From Salinicola salarius (lineage in GTDB: Bacteria; Pseudomonadota; Gammaproteobacteria; Pseudomonadales; Halomonadaceae): a stretch of DNA of 64,000 bases. The translations under genes were made by a program, and so were the position numbers. Below are positions 10,854-20,095 of the stretch, in pieces. The notes beneath the pieces are model-generated. The model was given only the letters and a program-made list of their open reading frames with translations. It was not told the origin of the DNA and made no database searches. Positions within the stretch are counted from its first letter, which is position 1. Each line of letters starts with the position of its first letter. The stretch lies in NCBI RefSeq assembly GCF_003206135.1, contig NZ_PZJT01000006.1, positions 402,679 to 466,678 of the forward strand, written 5' to 3'.

Positions 10854-10893
10854 GGCGCGGGATCGATTCATCGAGTAGCGATGAGGACCGATC

Positions 10894-12387
10894 TCAGGCC
10901 GGCAGCGCCAATCCCAGCAGTCGCTCGGGCGTCGCCTCGTCTCGTTCGACGACATCGGTCAGTACCCCTTCCCGCATGACGCCGATGCGGTCGCAGATCG
11001 AACTGACCTCCGCCAGATCGCTGGAAATGACCAGTATCCCCTTGCCCTGCTCGGCGAGGTCGTACAGCAGCGAATAGATGTCCCGACGCGCCCCGACATC
11101 GATGCCGCGAGTGGGCTCGTCCATCACGAAAAGATCGATCTCTTCGGCCAGCCAGCGCGCCAGAATCACCTTCTGCTGGTTGCCGCCGGAAAGATTGGCG
11201 ATGGGCGTCTTGGGCCCAGGCGTCCGGATACGCAGTTGGCGAATGTAGTCCTGGGTGTTTCGGGTCTCGCGTTGCGGGTTGCGAAAGCCGCCCCAGCGCT
11301 TGAAGAAGCGGCGACAGCTGATGTTGAGATTGTCCGATACGCTCGCCACCGGGAAGATACCCTGCGACTTGCGATCCTCCGGACACATGGCGATACCGGC
11401 ACGGATCGCGGCCTGCGGCGAACCGAATCGCTGCAACTTGCCATCGAAGAAAACCCGGCCGGCGGTGGCACGCTCCACGCCACAGACCAGCCGCATCAAT
11501 TCGCTCCGTCCTGCCCCGACCAGCCCGAACAGCCCGAGCACTTCGCCGCGCCGAATCTCGAGGCTGACCGGCGCCCGGACGCCACGGCCCTCGATACCCT
11601 CGAGACGCATCAGCACATCGCCCGATTGGCGTGGCCGGTAGCCGTAGACATCCTCGATCTCGCGCCCCACCATCTCGCTGACCAGCGTATCGTGATCGAG
11701 TCCTTCCAGCGTGTCGTGAGTACGAATGTGGCGGCCATCGCGGAACACGGTCACCGCATCGCACATTTCGAACACCTCTTCCATGCGATGGGTCACGTAA
11801 AGCACCACGCGGCCTTCGTCGCGCAGTCGCGAGACGATTCGCTTGAGATGGCGAATTTCCTGCACCGAGAGCGAGCTGGTCGGCTCGTCGAAGGCAATGA
11901 TGCGCGCGTCCCGCAGCAGTGCTCGCCCGATTTCGATCATCTGCTGCTGACCGATCGAGAGATCCCGAACCTTGGTCGAGGGGTGGATGTCCCCCTCCCC
12001 TAGTTCTTCCAGAATCGTCATCGCCCGCTCGCGCAGCCGACGCCGGTCGAGAAAGCCGTGCTTGACCGGCAATTGCCCCAACAGAAGGTTCTCGGCAACC
12101 GAGAGATTGGGCGACAGGGTCAGTTCCTGATAGATGATCGCGATGCCACGCCGTAGCGCTTCACGCGCATTAGCGAAAACGATCGGCTCGCCTCCGATCC
12201 AGAGCTGACCACCGGTGACGCGGTTGACGCCGCTCAGTACCTTGAGCAGCGTGGATTTGCCTGCACCGTTCTCGCCCATCAACGCGTGGACTTCGCCGCC
12301 GCGCGCCGAGAAACTGACGCCGTCCAGCGCGCGAACCCCGGGAAACTCGACGGTGATGCCATCGACACGCAGGTAAGCATCCGCCAT
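10894..12387 (-). CDS. araG: L-arabinose ABC transporter ATP-binding protein
   Basis: Duplicated-ABC ATPase of 497 residues (E. coli AraG is 504) that energises arabinose import at the inner membrane. The first domain has Walker [10 protein letters not shown] at 38-46, signature [15 protein letters not shown] and Walker [13 protein letters not shown]. The second domain has a degenerate P-loop, [14 protein letters not shown], the usual state in this family, and signature [15 protein letters not shown]. Similarity to AraG is high, including LYVTHRMEE and [12 protein letters not shown]. It lies between araF (46-bp gap) and araH. Confidence 0.92.
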   Translation of the reverse strand: MADAYLRVDGITVEFPGVRALDGVSFSARGGEVHALMGENGAGKSTLLKVLSGVNRVTGGQLWIGGEPIVFANAREALRRGIAIIYQELTLSPNLSVAENLLLGQLPVKHGFLDRRRLRERAMTILEELGEGDIHPSTKVRDLSIGQQQMIEIGRALLRDARIIAFDEPTSSLSVQEIRHLKRIVSRLRDEGRVVLYVTHRMEEVFEMCDAVTVFRDGRHIRTHDTLEGLDHDTLVSEMVGREIEDVYGYRPRQSGDVLMRLEGIEGRGVRAPVSLEIRRGEVLGLFGLVGAGRSELMRLVCGVERATAGRVFFDGKLQRFGSPQAAIRAGIAMCPEDRKSQGIFPVASVSDNLNISCRRFFKRWGGFRNPQRETRNTQDYIRQLRIRTPGPKTPIANLSGGNQQKVILARWLAEEIDLFVMDEPTRGIDVGARRDIYSLLYDLAEQGKGILVISSDLAEVSSICDRIGVMREGVLTDVVERDEATPERLLGLALPA

Positions 12388-12432
12388 ACCGTTCTCCTCA
12401 GCGGTATATGATTCGACTATCGACGCACCGGC

Positions 12433-13425
12433 TTACAGTCCCAGATCGTCGCGAACCTGCTCCCAATTGTCGCGCGTCATCAGCGTTCCGGTGGTTTCGG
12501 TATTGGCCGGCGGCTGCTTGTCCTCGGCGATCCAGGTATAGAGATTGTCTGCGCTCTGGCGCCCATGCATGGTCGAACTCACGGCAATGGTGCCGTAGAA
12601 ACCGGTCGGCTTCTCGCGCGAGAATTCGGCGAACGCCGCACCCGAGCCATTGATGCCGACGCCGATGACCTGATCCGGCGACAGGCCGTACTGCTCACTC
12701 GCGCGAACGCCGCCCAGCACGCTCTCTTCGTTGAGCGCGTAGATCACCCAATGCTCGAAATTGCCATTTTTCGACAGCACGGGAGACGCCGCGGCGAAGG
12801 CGCTGCTGGTATCGGTATTCTGCTGCGGCGCGTCGAAGATGTTGTCCTCGACGAAACCGGCGTCCAGCAACGCGTCCGTCGCGCCATCGGTGCGCTCCTT
12901 GGCGGTCGGCAGTTCATTGTTGCTGATGCGCAATGCCGCGACATCCTGCGGATCCCAGCCCCGCGCCTTCATCTCCTTGGCAATCGTCTCGCCGACCTGC
13001 TGACCGATCTTGTAGCCCGACATGCCCAGATGCGGCACGGACGCCATCGGCTTGCCGTCCGGACCCAGGAACTGATCATCGACGGTCACCACCTTCATGC
13101 CGTACTGCTCGGCGCGGTTGGCGATCGCCGGCCCCAGCCGAACGTCCGGCGGACAGATCACGAAACCCTGGGCGCCCTGTGAATTGAGGTTATCGATGGC
13201 GCTGAGCACCTGCTGGCCGTCTTCGCCCGACAGCCGGACGACTTCGAATCCCTTTTGCTCGCCCAGGGCGGTGGCCGCATCCTGCTCATTGATGAACCAG
13301 GCCTGCTCGGGTTTCTTGACGATGAAACCGATCTTGACGTCATCCTGGGCATAGAGCGGTGCAGCGCCAATGCCAAGGGCAGAGACACTCAGCACGAGCA
13401 GTGACGACTTCACAAAGCGAATCAT
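12433..13425 (-). CDS. araF: L-arabinose-binding periplasmic protein
   Basis: Periplasmic sugar-binding subunit of the AraFGH importer, 330 residues (E. coli AraF 329). A signal peptide of about 26 residues ends at PLYA before QDD. The mature protein begins with VKIGFIVKKPEQAWFINE, which matches AraF rather than XylF or RbsB. The start is ATG at 13425 with TGGAGGT on the minus strand; an upstream in-frame start at 13515 would put 30 unlikely residues before the signal peptide. It is first in the araFGH operon. Putative operators lie at 13461-13530. Confidence 0.92.
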   Translation of the reverse strand: MIRFVKSSLLVLSVSALGIGAAPLYAQDDVKIGFIVKKPEQAWFINEQDAATALGEQKGFEVVRLSGEDGQQVLSAIDNLNSQGAQGFVICPPDVRLGPAIANRAEQYGMKVVTVDDQFLGPDGKPMASVPHLGMSGYKIGQQVGETIAKEMKARGWDPQDVAALRISNNELPTAKERTDGATDALLDAGFVEDNIFDAPQQNTDTSSAFAAASPVLSKNGNFEHWVIYALNEESVLGGVRASEQYGLSPDQVIGVGINGSGAAFAEFSREKPTGFYGTIAVSSTMHGRQSADNLYTWIAEDKQPPANTETTGTLMTRDNWEQVRDDLGL

Positions 13426-13460
13426 TGACGACCTCCAGGCCTCGTGGACCATTAGGTTTA

Positions 13461-13570
13461 TTATTGGCAAGCACATGCCATGACACGGCTGAAACGACAT
13501 TAAACAGTCGTCCAATAACCGGCTAATAACGAGCCTCGCTCAAAGCGATACTTAATTTGCTATCAGCAAA
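13461..13570. promoter_or_regulatory. araF upstream region with repeated CYAATAAC motif
   Basis: Upstream of araF on the minus strand, TTATTGG (13461-13467), CCAATAAC (13512-13519) and CTAATAAC (13523-13530) occur. The last two are direct repeats 11 bp apart, one helical turn. The palindrome TTTGCTATCAGCAAA lies at 13556-13570. The direct repeats recur as single copies upstream of gntP. They are candidate binding sites for the locus regulator and/or a catabolite activator. Confidence 0.35.
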
Positions 13571-13628
13571 TCATGAGAGCTACCGGGATGCGGGGTCGAC
13601 GACCTCACAGTGGCTTTTCGTGCCGACT

Positions 13629-13647
13629 AAAGTCGTTTTACGACTTT
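13629..13647. other. Small A+T-rich hairpin between araF and galM
   Basis: AAAGTCG and CGACTTT pair around a 5-base loop. It lies in the 297-bp galM-araF gap, between the galM terminator and the araF promoter region. Apart from these structures and the motifs listed, I see nothing gene-like in this gap. Confidence 0.4.
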
Positions 13648-13674
13648 GGTGACGAGAAGCCCCCATCCTCCACG

Positions 13675-13698
13675 AAAAAGCCGCCATGACGGCGGCTT
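13675..13698 (-). terminator. Intrinsic terminator of galM
   Basis: On the minus strand AAGCCGCC and GGCGGCTT pair around a short loop and are followed directly by a run of T (complement of 13675-13679). It lies 25 bases downstream of the galM stop codon. Confidence 0.8.
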
Positions 13699-13722
13699 CG
13701 AAGAGTCGGGCCTTGACGGCAA

Positions 13723-14964
13723 TCAGCCTGAGGTAACGCCCGGCATCTGCTGAATCGTCGAGAAACGATAGACGGTCTGGGAATGGTACGTTTCACCGGG
13801 CTTGAGAATCGTCGAAGGGAAATTCGGCTGATTGGGGGAATTGGGGAAATGCTGCGTCTCCAGTGCCAGACCGGAACGATGGGTGTACGGGCGACCGCTT
13901 TTGCCGACGAGACTGCCATCGAGGAAATTCCCCGAATAGAACTGCAGTCCCGGCTCCGTGGTGGCGACCTCGAGCACTCTGCCGCTGTGCGGCTCGATGA
14001 CCTTCGCCGCCAGCGTCGGTCGATCGGCCTGTCCCGGATTCCTGCTCAGCACGAAGTTGTGATCGTAGCCCTTGGCATAGGCCAGTTGAGTGTTCTTCTG
14101 CCCCATGCGTGCGCCGATGGCGGTCGGCTGGCGGAAATCGAACGGCGTACCGCTGACGTCGGCGATCTCTCCCGTCGGAATCAGGGTCTCGCCGACGGGC
14201 GTGTAGGCGCTCGCGTTGATCATCAGTTGGTGATCGAGGACGCTGCCGCTCCCCTCGCCCTGGAGATTGAAGTAGCTGTGCTGGGTCAGATTGACCGGCG
14301 TCGCACGCGTCGTTTCCGCACGGTAGTCGATGGCCAGTTCATTGTCATGGGTCAGCGTATAGCTGACTCGCGTCGACAGACGGCCGGGGAATCCCTGTTC
14401 GCCATCCGGGCTGGTATAGGTCAGGACCAGGCCTCGCCCCTGGGAAGATGAAAAGGGTTCGGCATGCCACAAGCGCTGATTGAACCCGACATCGCCGCCA
14501 TGCAGGGTATTGGGACCGTCGTTGGTGGGCAGACGATAGGTTTCGCCATCCAGCGTAAAGCGGCCATTGGCAATACGATTGCCATAGCGACCAATCAAGG
14601 CACCAAAGTAGGGGTTGGCCTGACGATAGGTCTCGGAGAGATAATCATCGAGCGAATCGAAGCCCAGCACGATATCGTCCATCCGCCCGGTCATATCGGG
14701 CGTCTTCAACGATACGATGATGCCGCCGTAGTTGATGACCCGCATCTCGATGCCGTTGTCGTTGGTGATTCGATAGCAGTCGACCTCGCGGCCATCCGGC
14801 AACCGACCGAAGGCCGATCTCTCGATGCCCGGTGGCAAGGCGCTGGAGGATGGCGAATTCGCCGGCATCGTCTGCGCCTGGGCTTGCAAGAAGGCCTGCC
14901 CGATCATCAATCCGAACAGACCGACGCCGAGACACCGAGAAAGAGAAAGGACATGGCGTGTCAT
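13723..14964 (-). CDS. galM: Aldose 1-epimerase with export signal
   Basis: Mutarotase interconverting alpha and beta anomers of aldoses, 413 residues from ATG 14964 (AGGAG lies 6 bases upstream; a GTG one codon earlier is less well placed). The N-terminus is a signal peptide (CLGVGLFGLMIGQAFLQAQA), so the enzyme is probably periplasmic, unlike cytoplasmic E. coli GalM. Active-site blocks visible are TLHGGDVGFNQRLW, LTQHSYFNLQG (catalytic His) and TTEPGLQFYSGNF (catalytic Glu). It is encoded just upstream of araFGH on the same strand, so it probably equilibrates arabinose or galactose anomers before capture by AraF. Confidence 0.88.
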   Translation of the reverse strand: MTRHVLSLSRCLGVGLFGLMIGQAFLQAQAQTMPANSPSSSALPPGIERSAFGRLPDGREVDCYRITNDNGIEMRVINYGGIIVSLKTPDMTGRMDDIVLGFDSLDDYLSETYRQANPYFGALIGRYGNRIANGRFTLDGETYRLPTNDGPNTLHGGDVGFNQRLWHAEPFSSSQGRGLVLTYTSPDGEQGFPGRLSTRVSYTLTHDNELAIDYRAETTRATPVNLTQHSYFNLQGEGSGSVLDHQLMINASAYTPVGETLIPTGEIADVSGTPFDFRQPTAIGARMGQKNTQLAYAKGYDHNFVLSRNPGQADRPTLAAKVIEPHSGRVLEVATTEPGLQFYSGNFLDGSLVGKSGRPYTHRSGLALETQHFPNSPNQPNFPSTILKPGETYHSQTVYRFSTIQQMPGVTSG

Positions 14965-15137
14965 CACAAGCTCCTGGTTTCATTTTCAGTTTTCTGGTTA
15001 TCGTTCTTGCTGCTCGGACCGGCCTGCCGCCGCCGATGACGATCGTTTAAACCCTAGACCCACGATCCCTATCTGACTATGCGAGAACGCCACAACGTGA
15101 CTTATAAAAACGTCGAATATACGTCCGAGACCGTTTC

Positions 15138-16139
15138 ATGAAAGCACATTCCACCGACCCGTTGCCGCCGGACTGGTTCCTTCGTGTCAGGCTCAAGTTC
15201 CGCCATTTGCAGCTGTTCGTGGCACTAGACGACCACCGCAACCTGCATCGTGCGGCGGCAAGGCTGGGAATGAGCCAACCGGCGGCTTCCAAGCTGCTGG
15301 GGGATCTCGAGCATCTGCTTGGCGTCTCGCTTTTCGAGCGGCACTCCCGTGGCGTGACGCCCAACTGGTACGGGGAAAGCCTGATCCGCCATGCCCGCGG
15401 CATGTTGACATCGTTGACGCAAGCGAGCGATGAAATCAATGCACTCAAGGAAGGTAACGCGGGAACGGTATCGATCGGTACGGTGCTCGCGCCTGCCGTC
15501 ACGTTGCTGGCCAGCGCGGTCGAGCGCGTGCACCGTGACAGTCCCCATCTCGAGGTCAACATCGATGTCGGTGTCAGTCGCAATCTGGTGCCGAGACTGC
15601 GCGACGGTGAGTTCGATTTCGCCATTGCCCGCATTCCCAGCGGAATGCCGGCCGGCGATTTCGTATTCGAGGAAATCGGCGAAGAAGCGCTGTGCTTCGT
15701 CTGCCGTGCCGGGCATCCGCTCGCGAAAGACGCTTTCGACCTGATCCCGATGCTGGACTATCCGTGGGTATTGCAGCCACCGGGGGCGCTGATGCGCCAG
15801 CGCGTCGAGCACCTTTTCCTGCATCACAAGGTGGCGCCACCCCAGCGCATCATCAATACGCCGGATATTTACATGGCGCTGGCCATGGTCGATAAATCGG
15901 ACTCGATCACGGTCACGACACGCGAGGTCGCGGATCTGCTCTGCACCCAGCCACGCTTCGCGATTCTGCCGTCTACCGATGCGCTCAGCGTGCAGCCTTT
16001 CGGCCTGATCAGCCTGCGCGAACGGCGCATGTCGCCCGGCGCCGCCAAGTTGATGAGCACGCTGCATCAGATGATCCGCGAACGTCGGGCGCACGAACCG
16101 AGCACGACGCTGGCTCACTACAGTGATGTCACGCTCTGA
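15138..16139 (+). CDS. LysR-type regulator, GbpR/GguR-like
   Basis: Transcription factor of 333 residues. The winged helix-turn-helix is at about residues 20-80 (FRHLQLFVAL, AAARLGMSQPAASKLLGDLE, GVSLFERHSRGVTP). The remainder is a LysR substrate-binding domain. The N-terminal layout and the RLKFRHLQ block resemble GbpR/GguR regulators of galactose and arabinose use in rhizobia, Azospirillum and pseudomonads. It is transcribed divergently from galM-araFGH across a 173-bp gap, the usual arrangement for a LysR activator. It is the natural candidate to control the araFGH and gntP-dehydratase units; its ligand is unknown here. Confidence 0.82.
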   Translation: MKAHSTDPLPPDWFLRVRLKFRHLQLFVALDDHRNLHRAAARLGMSQPAASKLLGDLEHLLGVSLFERHSRGVTPNWYGESLIRHARGMLTSLTQASDEINALKEGNAGTVSIGTVLAPAVTLLASAVERVHRDSPHLEVNIDVGVSRNLVPRLRDGEFDFAIARIPSGMPAGDFVFEEIGEEALCFVCRAGHPLAKDAFDLIPMLDYPWVLQPPGALMRQRVEHLFLHHKVAPPQRIINTPDIYMALAMVDKSDSITVTTREVADLLCTQPRFAILPSTDALSVQPFGLISLRERRMSPGAAKLMSTLHQMIRERRAHEPSTTLAHYSDVTL

Positions 16140-16164
16140 GCCGGTGTCGGCTATCTAAGCTGGC

Positions 16165-16866
16165 TCACCACTCCAGCGCCTGCTTGACGAAGGGGATGGT
16201 CAACTTGCGCTTGGCCGACAGCGAGGCGCGATCGAGCCGCGACAGGATCTCGAACAGCGGGTCCAGCTGGCGCGGGCCGCGATGGAGGATATAACGCCCC
16301 ACTTCTGCCGGCAGCTCCATCCCACGCACCTGCGCACGCAGTTGCAGGGCCGCCAGCCGCTGGGTGTCGTTCAGCGGCTGGGCGTGAAACACCATGCCCC
16401 AGTTCAGGCGGGAAGCGAGATCCGGCAGCTTGACCTCAAGCTGGCGCGGCGAGCGGTCGGCGGCGATCACCAGCCGCTTGCCGGCATCGCGAAGGCGGTT
16501 GAAGCCATGGAACAGCGCCTCCTCCCAACGTCTTCGCCCGACCACCAGCTGCAGGTCGTCGATCGCCAGCAGATCGAGGCGTTCCGGCTCCTCGAGAATA
16601 TCCGGCGGAAAATGCCCCAGCGCATCCAGAGGCAGATAGAGTGCCCGCTTGCCTCGGGCATCGGCGTTATGGCACGCCGCCTGCAATAGATGGCTACAGC
16701 CCACGCCCTCGCCACCCCAGAGATAGAGGAAAGATTCCCCGCTATCGTCGAGCTGCTTCATGAGATGCGCCACCAGTGATGCGTTGTCGCCCGGCAGATA
16801 GTTGGCGAAAGTGGCATCATCGCGTAGCCCGACGCCGAGCGGCAGTTGGGACGGCCCCGGACTCAT
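16165..16866 (-). CDS. hda: DnaA regulatory inactivator Hda
   Basis: AAA+ protein homologous to the DnaA ATPase domain that, with the DNA-loaded sliding clamp, stimulates hydrolysis of DnaA-bound ATP to prevent re-initiation. It has 233 residues. The N-terminal QLPLGVGL fits the clamp-binding motif expected in Hda. The P-loop region reads WGGEGVGCSHLL and Walker B LLAIDDLQLV; the altered P-loop is common in the family. Sensor-2 and lid regions follow. It overlaps the upstream perM gene by 4 bases (ATGA), and hda-perM next to purMN is a conserved gammaproteobacterial arrangement. Confidence 0.92.
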   Translation of the reverse strand: MSPGPSQLPLGVGLRDDATFANYLPGDNASLVAHLMKQLDDSGESFLYLWGGEGVGCSHLLQAACHNADARGKRALYLPLDALGHFPPDILEEPERLDLLAIDDLQLVVGRRRWEEALFHGFNRLRDAGKRLVIAADRSPRQLEVKLPDLASRLNWGMVFHAQPLNDTQRLAALQLRAQVRGMELPAEVGRYILHRGPRQLDPLFEILSRLDRASLSAKRKLTIPFVKQALEW

Positions 16867-17960
16867 GTCGATCCATCTCCTTGGCTCTGGTCTTGGGAAA
16901 GCGCGCCGCTGCGCGAACGATTGTAGAGCTGGCTGCCACGATAGCGATGGTAGGCGTAGCGGAGCAATACCATGACGACGGCGGCCACCGGCAGCGCCAG
17001 CAGAATGCCGGTGAACCCGAACAGTTGGCCGCCGGCGAGTACCGCGAAGATCACGGCCACCGGATGCAGCCCGATCTTGTCACCCAGCAAAAGAGGCTGG
17101 AGGACGGTGCTTTCGGCGATCTGGCCAATACCGAACACGACCAGCACGCCGACCAGCGGCAGCCAGGTATCGAACTGGAAGAAGGCCACTACCGCGGCCG
17201 TCACGATGCCTACGATCACGCCGAGATACGGCACGATGCTGGCGAGCCCCGCCATCACCCCGATCAGCAGCCCGAAGTGCAGCCCGATCACGCTCAGGCC
17301 GACCGCGTAGATCACGCCCAGGCTCAGCATCACCAGCAGTTGCCCTCGCAGGAACGCCGACAGCACCTCGTCGCACTCGGTGGTCAACGAGGTCACGCGG
17401 GGCTCGATGTGCCGGGGCAGCATGTCGCGGATATATCCCTTGATTCGGTCCCAGTCGAGCAGCAGGTAGAACGTCACCACCGGGATCAGCGCGATGTTGC
17501 CGATCCACACCGCAAAGGCGAGGCCGGAGCGAGACGCCTGGGCGAGAAACGCCGCCGCGAAGGTGCCGGTCTCGCGCCAGTTGGCCATCAGCGCATCGCG
17601 CAGCTGATCGAAGTCGGCAGTAAAGTCGATTCCCGTCAACGACTGGATCTCCGGCAGAACCGTTGCCTGCACCCAATTGAAGATGCTGGGCAGCGCCTCG
17701 ATCAGTTGCGCGATCTGACGTCCCAGCACGGGAACCAGCACCAGGACGCCGCCGACGATGATGACGCCCAGCAGCAGGAACACCACGCTGACGGCAAGGC
17801 GCCGCGACAATCCGCGCGCTTCGAGCCAGTCGGTCACCGGGTCGCCCAGGTAGGCGAGGATCATGCTGACGAAGAACGGCATCAGGATCGGTTCCAGCAG
17901 GATCAGCAGCCAGACCGCCAGCGCTGCCCCGATCGCGCCCCAGATTTGCAGTTTTGTCAT
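16863..17960 (-). CDS. perM: AI-2E family transporter (PerM-like)
   Basis: Polytopic inner-membrane protein of 365 residues from ATG 17960. An upstream in-frame start at 18002 adds 14 residues without a hydrophobic segment and runs into the purM promoter area. About eight membrane segments are visible, with two N-terminal helices, a hydrophilic middle and the family's C-terminal [13 protein letters not shown] and [26 protein letters not shown] blocks. Members include the AI-2 exporter TqsA and PerM; the substrate is unknown. It is translationally coupled to hda and divergent from purM. Confidence 0.85.
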   Translation of the reverse strand: MTKLQIWGAIGAALAVWLLILLEPILMPFFVSMILAYLGDPVTDWLEARGLSRRLAVSVVFLLLGVIIVGGVLVLVPVLGRQIAQLIEALPSIFNWVQATVLPEIQSLTGIDFTADFDQLRDALMANWRETGTFAAAFLAQASRSGLAFAVWIGNIALIPVVTFYLLLDWDRIKGYIRDMLPRHIEPRVTSLTTECDEVLSAFLRGQLLVMLSLGVIYAVGLSVIGLHFGLLIGVMAGLASIVPYLGVIVGIVTAAVVAFFQFDTWLPLVGVLVVFGIGQIAESTVLQPLLLGDKIGLHPVAVIFAVLAGGQLFGFTGILLALPVAAVVMVLLRYAYHRYRGSQLYNRSRSGALSQDQSQGDGST

Positions 17961-18064
17961 CGCGCTCTCGTCGTCCTTCGACTGCCCCCTCAATGAAGGC
18001 AATGCTACAATGCGCCCCGCTGAACATCATCCTTATTCCTTGGCTCCGCGAGAAAGGTCCTCCT

Positions 18065-19159
18065 ATGACGCGCTCCTCTTCCGATACCCCGAACGCGCCC
18101 CGTTCGCCCGGCTCCCAGTCTCTGACCTACCGAGACGCCGGTGTCGACATCGACGCGGGCAACGCGCTGGTCGAGAGAATCAAGGGCGTCGCCAAGCGCA
18201 CCTCGCGACCGGAAGTCATGGGCGGGCTCGGCGGTTTCGGCGCGCTGTGTGAAATTCCCAGCGGCTACCGCCAGCCGGTGCTGGTCTCCGGCACCGACGG
18301 CGTCGGCACCAAGCTGCGCCTGGCCATGGACCTGGGGCGTCACGACACCATCGGCATCGATCTCGTCGCGATGTGCGTCAATGACCTGGTCGTTGCCGGC
18401 GCCGAGCCGCTGCAGTTTCTCGACTACTACGCTACCGGCAAGCTGGATGTCGATATCGCCGCCGACGTGGTCACCGGCATCGGCGAAGGCTGCAGCCAGG
18501 CGGGTTGCGCGCTGGTCGGCGGCGAAACCGCGGAAATGCCCGGCATGTACGAGGGCAGCGACTACGACCTGGCCGGCTTCTGCGTCGGCGTGGTCGAAAA
18601 ATCCGAGATCCTCGACGGCAGCAAGGTCGGTGAAGGCGACGTGCTGCTGGGCCTCGCCTCTTCCGGCCCGCACTCCAACGGCTACTCGCTGATCCGCAAG
18701 ATCCTGGAAGTCGGCGGCGGCAAGCTCGACGACACGCTGGAAGGCAAGCCGCTGGCCGACCTGCTGATGGCACCGACCCGTATCTACGTCAAGTCGCTGC
18801 TGTCGCTGATTCGCTCCAGCAGCGTCGACGTTCACGCGCTGTCCCACATCACTGGCGGCGGCCTGCTCGAGAACGTGCCGCGAGTGCTGCCGGAACATCT
18901 GGCCGCGCGGATCGACGTCAGCCGCTGGCAGCGTCCCGCCGTGTTCGACTGGCTCAAGCAGCAGGGCAACGTGGAAGAGCGTGAAATGTATCGTGTGCTC
19001 AATTGCGGCATCGGCATGGTCGTGGTGGTTCCCGCGGATCAGTCCGACCAGGCCATCGCCCATCTCGAGACCGCCGGCGAAACCGTCCATCGTCTGGGCG
19101 AGATCGTCGGCCGTGATGCCGATGCAGAAGCCGTGCAACTGGAGAACCTGCCGGCATGA
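18065..19159 (+). CDS. purM: Phosphoribosylformylglycinamidine cyclo-ligase
   Basis: AIR synthetase, the fifth step of de novo purine synthesis, ATP-dependent and cytoplasmic. It has 364 residues (E. coli 345); the extra length is a low-complexity N-terminal lead of about 18 residues. Hallmarks are [43 protein letters not shown] and [13 protein letters not shown]. The start at 18065 is chosen for GAGAAAGG 8-15 bases upstream and because the longer frame is unlike the family. Its stop overlaps the purN start (ATGA), giving a two-gene operon. TACAAT at 18005-18010 could be a -10 element. Confidence 0.94.
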   Translation: MTRSSSDTPNAPRSPGSQSLTYRDAGVDIDAGNALVERIKGVAKRTSRPEVMGGLGGFGALCEIPSGYRQPVLVSGTDGVGTKLRLAMDLGRHDTIGIDLVAMCVNDLVVAGAEPLQFLDYYATGKLDVDIAADVVTGIGEGCSQAGCALVGGETAEMPGMYEGSDYDLAGFCVGVVEKSEILDGSKVGEGDVLLGLASSGPHSNGYSLIRKILEVGGGKLDDTLEGKPLADLLMAPTRIYVKSLLSLIRSSSVDVHALSHITGGGLLENVPRVLPEHLAARIDVSRWQRPAVFDWLKQQGNVEEREMYRVLNCGIGMVVVVPADQSDQAIAHLETAGETVHRLGEIVGRDADAEAVQLENLPA

Positions 19160-19908
19160 GCGGTGACTATCCTTCACAGCAGCACGACACGCTGAACGAC
19201 TTCGAAGTGGCCGCGGCCGAAAAGCCGCGGGTCGTGGTACTGATCTCCGGCAATGGCAGCAACCTGCAGGCCCTGCTGGATGCCCAGGAGCACGACGAAC
19301 TGGGCGGCGGCGAGATTGTCGCCGTGGTCTCCAACAAGGCCGATGCCTATGGACTCAAGCGCGCCCGGGACGCCGGCGTCGATGCCGTCGCCCTGCCCCA
19401 CCGCGAGTATGATTCCCGCGAAGCCTTCGACGCCGCGCTGATCAAGGTCATCGACCGCCACGAGCCCCACCTGGTGGTGCTCGCCGGCTTCATGCGCATT
19501 CTGACGCCCGCTTTCGTCGACCGCTATCGCGGTCGCATGCTCAACATTCATCCGTCACTGCTGCCCGCCTATCAGGGGCTGGACACGCACCGGCGCGCAC
19601 TGGCCGACGGTGTCTCCGAGCACGGCGTCAGCGTGCATTTCGTCACCGAGGAGCTCGATGGCGGGCCGGTGGTGATCCAGGCCGTGGTCAACGTCGAACC
19701 GGATCAGGATGTCGACGCGTTGATTGAAAAGGTCCATGCCCGCGAGCACCTGATCTATCCCATCGCGGTGCGCTGGTTCCTCGAAGGCCGCGTCAAATTG
19801 TCGCCCGATGGCAAGGTGACACTGGACAACGTGCCGCTGCCCCCGACGGGTCTGCGCATGTCCCATGCCGACGCCGCCGAAGAGCTGGACGACGACCTCG
19901 ACGACTGA
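19156..19908 (+). CDS. purN: Phosphoribosylglycinamide formyltransferase
   Basis: Transfers a formyl group from 10-formyltetrahydrofolate to GAR in purine synthesis. It has 250 residues against 212 in E. coli. The extra length is an N-terminal lead of about 20 residues before the [17 protein letters not shown] nucleotide-binding block and an acidic C-terminal tail ([10 protein letters not shown]) typical of halophile proteins. Active-site Asn-His is in [14 protein letters not shown], with the Asp in [10 protein letters not shown]. It is coupled to purM by a 4-base overlap. A strong hairpin follows at 19933-19955. Confidence 0.94.
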   Translation: MSGDYPSQQHDTLNDFEVAAAEKPRVVVLISGNGSNLQALLDAQEHDELGGGEIVAVVSNKADAYGLKRARDAGVDAVALPHREYDSREAFDAALIKVIDRHEPHLVVLAGFMRILTPAFVDRYRGRMLNIHPSLLPAYQGLDTHRRALADGVSEHGVSVHFVTEELDGGPVVIQAVVNVEPDQDVDALIEKVHAREHLIYPIAVRWFLEGRVKLSPDGKVTLDNVPLPPTGLRMSHADAAEELDDDLDD

Positions 19909-19932
19909 TTACCGACACGCCCGCTCTCCCCT

Positions 19933-19955
19933 CGTCGGTGCTCCCAGCGCCGACG
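19933..19955 (+). terminator. Probable hairpin terminator of purMN
   Basis: CGTCGGTGCT pairs with AGCGCCGACG (one G-U) around a 3-base loop, 24 bases after purN. Only a weak T-tract (ATCTT) follows. Confidence 0.45.
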
Positions 19956-20095
19956 ATCTTCCTGCCGCGGACACTACCCGCGCTTGCCCAACCGCCAATC
20001 TTTGCCAGACTGACTTCATGCTTTCGTTCGGCACCTCGTGCCGGATGAATCGTTTCAGTCGATGAACGTTTCAGCACGCAAGGAGGAAAAGCGAT

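Noticed and set aside
18005..19177. 390-codon minus-strand open frame
   Set aside because: Antisense to purM; the translation is low in recognisable motifs while PurM is complete.
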